64,000 nucleotides of DNA. Origin: Diplocarpon mali (Eukaryota > Ascomycota > Leotiomycetes > Helotiales > Drepanopezizaceae). The translations under genes were made by a program, and so were the position numbers. Positions 57,956-64,000 of this stretch are shown one piece after another (the stretch's first letter is position 1; every line of letters begins with the position of its first letter). The notes under the pieces were generated by a model, which was not told where the DNA came from, ran no database searches, and saw nothing but the letters and a program-made list of their open reading frames with translations. The DNA lies in NCBI GenBank assembly GCA_024741835.1, contig JAENRP010000019.1, positions 37,223 through 101,222 of the forward strand, in the 5' to 3' direction.

Positions 57956-60900
57956 CGTGAGGAGTTGAATGATGGTGGCTTGAGGACGCTGAAGAGACAG
58001 CACGGAAGAGTTTTGTCTCTCTTATGTATGCCGGTTGCACAGGAGTGGGGGCTGGCGGGTGATGTTACTATCCCACCGGAAACACGTAGGAACTGCAGTG
58101 GCTCTTATCGCAATATAAGGTGGCAGCGCCGAGCGCGAACAAGGTTAGAGTTTGGATCTCGGGTTCGGCGGAGTGCCAAAGAGGTGTTGATGTCGAGCTG
58201 TGGGGGAAGAAGAGAAGTTCGTGGCCCGTGACGGTCAGCTCATGGAGAAAGGCCGTAGAAATCCATGCCGTAGAGTTGTGCGGGAGATCATGTCACGATG
58301 TTCTGGGACGGCGCAAGACGCGAGGGCGAGCAACGCTCTGCTGCTGATCATTGGCTCAAGCTTCCCCGTGTTTGATAGCTAGCAACGCTATTCCCACTCT
58401 GGAGTGCGCAGCCGATATCGGGGCTTCCCTGTAAGCTTCTCCTTGGCGAGGAACTTTTGTTGCACATCGCAATCGAGAAGATAATTGAGTCTGGCGGTAC
58501 GCTAGTGCGCTAGTCCTGGTATCCGCGCTAGCGCGATTGGGAAGCGACTAACTACATCGACTGAATTCCACCCAAGCCGTTGGAAATCTCCTACCATGCC
58601 ACAGATCAAACGGCTGACTTTCAAGCATCGTCTACGGAAAACATCAAAGACAGCATCTTCCTGAGCTCCGGAATCCGAGTTGCGTGTTCAATGTCAGTCT
58701 TGCTTCGTTGATGTCGAGGGGGAAAAGATGTGGACTTGCAGACTTCACCACCTAGTCAGATCCCAGTATTCGAGGAGGTTGCTTTGCAGCCAACACCCAA
58801 GGCAATCCTTCCCGGCGAAAGCTTCCAACGATGTGCTAGGAGGGCAACCTAAATCCCGCTGTCACCCGCTTTTTGACTGTCGATTTATAGTGTCAGCAGT
58901 TGATCAATCTCCTCTTCCTACAGGAAAACATATTACACGAGAAATATTCTCGGATTTGTTACCTTAGCTGGCATCTGTCAGAAGACTGGACGGCATTTTC
59001 CACCTGGTCGGCTCTCTGGCAGCGCTCCAGAATCTCCATCCATCCTCCTGATCTAGCTCTTATGAGAACTGTTCTGCAATCAACAGGCCGAGGAGCATAT
59101 ATATGTATGCGCTGTTGTAGTGGGGCTTCTACGCCATTCCGCTAGGCCAGAAACGACACACAATCATGATTCGTGACGGCGCATTTACTATTCAAGAATC
59201 ATTCCTTGTATTTTACTTTCCTCGAGTGATATATCAGCTTCAAACTTTGATATATGGAATATGTAATGAATTTGATGATTCAACATATTCTCAGGTTTGA
59301 GTATGAAAGTCAGGAGACACAGACCGATGTTTACACCTTTCCATGACTCATTAAATCAAAAGACAACATATGAAACGTTTCTTGGTCCCGCGTTCCATTC
59401 ACCGCACCGCGTCCAGGGCTATATTTCAGCCTCTGTGCATATTTCTTCCTTCTACCTCGAATGTGTAATGCTCCTGTGGTGAGGCCAAGGAGTCATTACA
59501 TAAAAGAGTAATCTTGAGCCAAACCCAGATTTCCTAGGCTTACTTTTTTTCTAGTGTGACGAATATTAGCATAGTCGACAAGTGTCACTAAGAGTATGGG
59601 TGTTTGATAACTGTCACCTTTATCTTGAGGGAAAGTGGTTGCGAATTGTGGTATTTTGTTGTGAACTTGTGGTTATGTGAAGTAATGGATTATTGTCGTC
59701 AGTTCCATCAGGCTGACTCTGACTTGGGCAAATAACATTTTCAAAAGAGGTCATAGTGGTTAATGCGTGGCAGAGGGTTACGATTAGATATCATCTTCAC
59801 TTGAGCCTCTGTATTTTGTCACTGGTACTTTACCCAGCCCTACAGTCCTCTAAGCATCGCTCACGTGGCATTTTCAGTCCGCACACATTGTTGTACCCAG
59901 GAAGGGTATGGTTACACTCACTCGATGCGTGTGGTAGGAGTCAAGAATTTGGCGGAAGACAATCCATTACCTTCGCAGCTGCAACGCTTTCGTGCCCTGG
60001 AAACAAGGCTGGGGTTTTAGAGCACATTTAGTTCACTTCCCTCTGACTGATAATGACATTCCTCAAGCCAGCTCTTTGTGTGGGCAGATCTACTGCTGCA
60101 TTAAACAAGCTTTACATGTAAATGCGCATCAGAAATTCAGAGAATCTCCACTTCAACTCCTTTGATAGAGGTACCAGAATGGGCGAAATTGAAAATTGAA
60201 CAATACCTGGAGTTGTAAGCTTGGTCTTAATTAGAGGAGCAATCTAAGCCCAGCACAACTCTCATGCGTTGTTAAGTTGACATGCTCATTGCTGCCGTAA
60301 TAGCTCATTCAGAGCTAACTACTCTATGATTGATCTTCTGTGTCTTGAGAATAAGAAGACGTCATTTATTCTTTCTGGGCCTATGTATATGCCTTGATGT
60401 GATATGATCAGAGCTCAATAATTCATCGACTGCTGCGAGGTTCAATGACAGGCCAACTAAGAAGCCCCTAATCTCATTGGAACCGTTGAAGATTTCCGTC
60501 GCTCCCTCGTGGATGTTTAGCGTATGATGAAAATAGTTGAGATGGATCCAGTGACTTGACGTGGTTCTAAAATATTGGAGTGGGGCTCAGAAAGGAAAAT
60601 ATTCGGAAATAAACAACGGATCTGATAGCTAGACCAGATCCTCTCTCTAATTAGGTGCAGATATTCGAGACCATGATGAAAGTTAGCGTTTCTTCACAAA
60701 GTGTTCAATAGACAATAGTGTCTCTTCATACCTTTGAGCCTCTCCTTCAAGAAGTAGGCCAGAATCCGGACCCAACCCACGGCAATCCAAGCTCGCTAGA
60801 CGAGTGATGGACAATAATCAAGACGAAAAAAGGGCCAGGAATGACGGACAAAGAAAAATCGCAGACACCGCAACAATTATTACGTACTTGCGAGCTGGAC

Positions 60901-60984
60901 GCTGCTAAGTTCCAGCGTCTGGCATAAGCAACTTGTACATTCATAAGGTCAGGATCAAGCCAGGAATCAAGCTATCCAGGCAAC
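57956..60984. other. Intergenic region upstream of the aminotransferase gene
   Basis: 3 kb of ordinary composition, becoming more AT-rich after about 58900. Open frames here are at most 95 codons and show no motif. The first few hundred bases are presumably the promoter of the aminotransferase gene, but no regulatory site is recognised with confidence. No tRNA was seen. Confidence 0.45.
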
Positions 60985-60995
60985 CTATATAAAAG
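60985..60995 (+). promoter_or_regulatory. TATA-box candidate
   Basis: CTATATAAAAG is a strong TATA match in ordinary-composition DNA, about 90-100 bp upstream of a 91-codon frame starting at 61086. Confidence 0.4.
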
Positions 60996-61085
60996 AAGTG
61001 GCCCCCGGGAGAAAGGCTCTGGCCTCTGAGAAACATCAACAAAAGATCAGCGCGTGGGTTATGTGAGAACTATGGAAGTTGCTAG

Positions 61086-61361
61086 ATGAGAGGAAAGAGG
61101 CTTCCTTGTCAGAGTATCTGCACACAGGGGCTGCTTTCAGCATTCATCCCATCTAAGCTTCGCGGATGTCTACCACTTCGCTTGGCAGTAGCAAATGGAA
61201 GGCTTCCTGACCGGATTGAAGCCATGCCTTCTCCTGCCGAGAAGTTTTTGAAAATGCAACAGCTTGGAAATTATATGACTCTTTCGAATGGGATGGTAGG
61301 ATCTTACACAGAAGCGTTTTTCGGGGCGGACGGCCATAGTAGGACAATGATAGCAGGTTGA
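61086..61361 (+). CDS. Small hypothetical ORF behind a TATA-box candidate
   Basis: An open frame of 91 codons starting MRGKRLPCQSICTQGLL and containing MPSPAEKFLKMQQLG. Support is only its position after a good TATA word. A short upstream ATG (ATGGAAGTTGCTAGATGA, about 61072-61089) precedes and overlaps it. No domain or family is recognised, and overlapping minus-strand frames (61153-61551) are of similar length. It may well not be a gene. Confidence 0.2.
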   Translation: MRGKRLPCQSICTQGLLSAFIPSKLRGCLPLRLAVANGRLPDRIEAMPSPAEKFLKMQQLGNYMTLSNGMVGSYTEAFFGADGHSRTMIAG

Positions 61362-62782
61362 TCTTCTGAGAAAACGCACGTATATATTGCCAGTACTGAA
61401 CGAGACCAAGGAAAATCGACAGCCTGGGTCTGAAACAGACGTAAGACCAAGTATTTTGAGTGATAGATAGAGAAATCAGACACCAACGAGTCGTGACCCA
61501 CAGCCCAAAGGATGTCAGCACACTGGAAACACATAGCTCTAAAAACACCACTGTTTACAGAAATGACCAACTTGATCCTCATCCCGACCTCCACCGACAG
61601 TTTCGAAGCGGCAAACCCTACCTAGACGTGAGACGTATCCAACAGCAAGCAGTGGGAACGTGCGACTTCATCACCAGGCCCTGAGAATCCTGCGACTAGC
61701 TATTGCTCTCGACGGCTGCCGCCCGATTACCTCGAGATGCGCAAGGCCCTGGAGATTCGGCTTCTTCCCGCAGGGGCAGTTTCTCCTCGCACCGTGCCGT
61801 CGGCTAGCAGATCTCCCCCCAGCCGACTCACACTCGTATCGTGCACACAACCCGCTCCCGCCAGGTGCCACCGACCACCCCGCCCAAGCTTCGCAGCACC
61901 TCTACCGGATGCGCCCGCGGAGAGCGTCGAGCGAGCCAGCAGACGAGCCGAGGATTGTGCGGCGTGTGTACGCACGACCGAGGTCCAGCTGCACGTGGAT
62001 GCAGCCGGCTCCGCCGTGAGCTAGGTGGCTTGCTGGTATTTCGTGAGTGATCTTGAGAGCTAGGGGGGTTTTCGACGTTGTCATCTCTGATCTAATGAAG
62101 AGTATTGATGTATAGGGAACCAATTTTCGTAAGATCGAACGATCAACACCGCAGATCTGCCATGTCTATTCCACATTACCTATCTATATAGCTCGGAAAT
62201 CCCAGCATTTGGAGCTTCAATGATCTGAGCCAAGTTGCTACGGCTTCCCATACCAGACACCCACCCCTTTCCTCCGAGCCAGAGAGACTATGGGGTAGCC
62301 CCTGTGGGATCGCGTTGCTGGTCCCGACCGCCTCGGCCTCGAGAAGTAAAGGTCACCGTGTACGGATTACTCGGCAGACGTTGTACCAGAGATAAGCAAA
62401 GCCGGCGTATAGGATTAAAGCCAACGTGTCAAAGGAGAGACACAAGGCGAAAGGATCGTGCCTCCACGCGACCTTGTCGCCGGCCAGACAGAGCCAGCGC
62501 CGAGGTAGATGCAAGCTTGCAAACCCACTGCAGCCCTCCCCTGGCCGAACTCTCATGCGGAGTCTCGCGGACCCCCAGCGGCCGCGGACCGGTGAGAGGC
62601 GACGACACGAGATCCCCAGATGAAGACGGAAATCCTCGGCTAATCGATCGCCTCTGGCCTCAGGGGCTCAAGCGAGCCCCTGAGCACCACCCTAGCACGA
62701 GCACCGTTGTGCAAATCCCAAGCCGGGAGCCGCCTCACGCCTCGCTCCCGAGAGAAGAGCGCGCACTTTTGCTTCTTCCGTT

Positions 62783-62846
62783 TGCTCGCACCGTGCTCTA
62801 CTCCCATGTCGAGGGTATTCTGCTCGTACCGTGCTCGACTCCCATG
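62783..62846 (+). repeat. Two-copy direct repeat, 39-bp period
   Basis: GCTCGCACCGTGCTCTACTC (62783) recurs as GCTCGTACCGTGCTCGACTC (62822), both followed by CCATG. Confidence 0.75.
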
Positions 62847-63091
62847 CCTAGAGTACATCCAGCGCACGCAGGAGTCCATCTCCGCTCGCCACCCGCGGGC
62901 CCAGCCCCCTCGCCCCGACAGTCAGCGTGGATTCCCGACCTCTGACCCGGCGGCGATCCCCAAGGCGGCCGCTGCGCTGCGCAGCCTCGTACGCGAATCC
63001 ACGCCATCCGACCCGGATACCGACAGCTGCGGAAGCACGCCTCGCATGTCACGATGGCGTCCATCTCTATCTTCCCATGGGATTTTCCTGC

Positions 63092-63128
63092 CCGTCCCTC
63101 TCCGTCCCTCTCCGTCCCTCTCCGTCCC
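63092..63128 (+). repeat. Decamer tandem repeat
   Basis: CCGTCCCTCT repeated about three and a half times. Confidence 0.85.
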
Positions 63129-63344
63129 GGTCTCCGGGTCCCTTGTCCTGGCCTCCCCGCAGGCTTGTTCTTTTTCTTCTTCTGATTCCACGTCGGGAGG
63201 CTGACGAGAGGCCTGCACAGGGCAGCACGCGCGGTAGGCGCGCGGAGGGCTCCGTCACTCTACTCCCCCTCACGAGTCCCCGTGCACGAGTACAGTCGTC
63301 TCGCAGCTCTCCGAACTCCCCGCCCCGTAGCGAGACGAGAGACT

Positions 63345-63390
63345 CCCCCCCCCCCCCGGATCGGATTGGATTGGATTGGATTGGATTGGA
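63345..63390 (+). repeat. Poly-C run followed by GGATT pentamer repeat
   Basis: Thirteen consecutive C (63345-63357), then five to six copies of GGATT. Confidence 0.85.
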
Positions 63391-64000
63391 TCCTCCGATC
63401 TTCTTCTGTTTCGAGAAGAGATGTGCGCTGCGTGTCTGGGGGTGGCGGTCGTCATGGTGGGGAGTGGGTATGGGAGAGCGGTGGTCAGGAAAGGCGATAC
63501 CTCCTCGGTACACACTGAGGAAGTGTCTGTGCCTGGATTCGGATGGGCACGTGGCTCTTGTCTCGTGATACCGTATGGAGGAATGGAGCTTTCCTCTCCT
63601 CTCTCCTCGCCGCTCCACCCCCCTTCGCCTGGGTATTTTCGCATCTGTCGGCGGACGACGCGAGGGGGACGCGGATTGCAATCCGAGTCTTACCCTGCGG
63701 CGTGGTTGCGTGGAGAGAGAGTGAGACATTGACTTTCGATACCCTACCGACCCTCCTCTTACAATGCTCTCGAGCACGGTGGCCCAGGGAACCCGAGAAG
63801 ATGCTTTGGAGATCAAGCGCTACTATGACAGCTCAACGGCCAGAAGATCGGTCCGCCGCACTCGAACCAGGCTTGCACAGCCCGTAGAGCAAAGAATCTG
63901 CAGATCTCGGAAGCATTGACAGCCTTGCTAGATGTACAGATTTCGGGCGTTCGGCTTGCCCTCAGCTTTCTCAGTACATGGGATATACGATAGTCCAGCG

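Larger units (their letters stand above)
61362..64000. other. Gene-poor region, GC-rich from about 61.7 kb
   Basis: From about 61.7 kb the sequence becomes clearly GC-rich and C/T-rich. Long frames open on both strands (for example 62235-62945 plus, 63067-63816 minus) overlap each other. They are dominated by Arg, Pro and Ser, as expected of chance frames in GC-rich DNA. Simple repeats occur at 62783-62846, 63092-63128 and 63345-63390. It may be promoter or leader sequence of a gene beyond the right edge: a short plus-strand frame begins MLSSTVAQGTREDALEIKRY at about 63763. I cannot support a gene here. Confidence 0.4.

Noticed and set aside
62235..62945. 236-codon plus-strand frame
   Set aside because: Arg/Pro/Ser-dominated, overlapped by comparable frames on the other strand in GC-rich repeat-bearing DNA; no motif.
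63067..63816. 249-codon minus-strand frame
   Set aside because: It runs through the poly-C, GGATT and decamer repeats and has very low complexity; most likely chance.
55153..64000. tRNA genes
   Set aside because: I looked for T-loop-like GTTCRA words with matching stems and found none convincing by eye; a covariance-model scan would be decisive.

Overview
The window looks like part of a filamentous ascomycete (Pezizomycotina) chromosome. It has two sharply different halves. Positions 1 to about 43984 are very AT-rich and gene-free, and consist of LTR retrotransposons inserted into one another. Almost every internal stop in their reading frames is TAA or TAG where the family has Gln or Trp. 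That is the C-to-T / G-to-A signature of repeat-induced point mutation (RIP), a process known only from fungi. From about 48.1 kb the DNA has ordinary composition and intron-containing fungal genes.

Layout of the repeat half, oldest to youngest, all on the minus strand except C1a. C3 is a copia-type element whose 5' LTR begins at 43984 (minus). Its gag (about 42412-43700) and its protease/integrase part (27046-28296) are separated by C2b. C2b (28297-42406, 299-bp LTRs, target duplication aagga) is a second copia family, and it is itself split by C1b (32547-38644, 195-bp LTRs, duplication ctacc). A second member of the C2 family, C2a (right LTR 26747-27045), interrupts the C3 integrase. C2a is split by C1a (14966-21066, plus strand, duplication atcta) and by a Ty3/gypsy element G whose 5' LTR starts at 14365. 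The C2 copies supply each other's empty sites, so the order of insertion can be read directly. Left of the G integrase lie two diverged paralogous minus-strand frames, A (<1-3600) and B (4101-7456), that I do not recognise. The left ends of G, C2a and C3 were not found and probably lie outside the window.

A GC-rich, imperfectly palindromic unit of about 25 bp is scattered through all these elements. In many places it is read in frame as a TRxPGLxV-like peptide, and in C1 it has expanded into tandem arrays. It lacks CA and TG dinucleotides, so RIP cannot easily erase it. I consider this the most unusual signal in the window.

Layout of the right half. C3 lies inside a mildly RIP-damaged gene remnant (43990-44703, minus). 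After about 3.4 kb without a supportable gene come an AT-hook protein gene (minus, 48105/48259-49326), the histone H3K36 methyltransferase SET2 (plus, 52119-55152, two introns) and a mitochondrial-type GABA aminotransferase (minus, 56380-57955, one intron). The AT-hook gene and SET2 are divergent across 2.8 kb; SET2 and the aminotransferase are convergent across 1.2 kb. The last 6 kb contain no gene I can support. It ends in a GC-rich, simple-repeat-bearing stretch. The three intact genes are ordinary chromosomal genes, with no sign of a shared pathway or a secondary-metabolite cluster.
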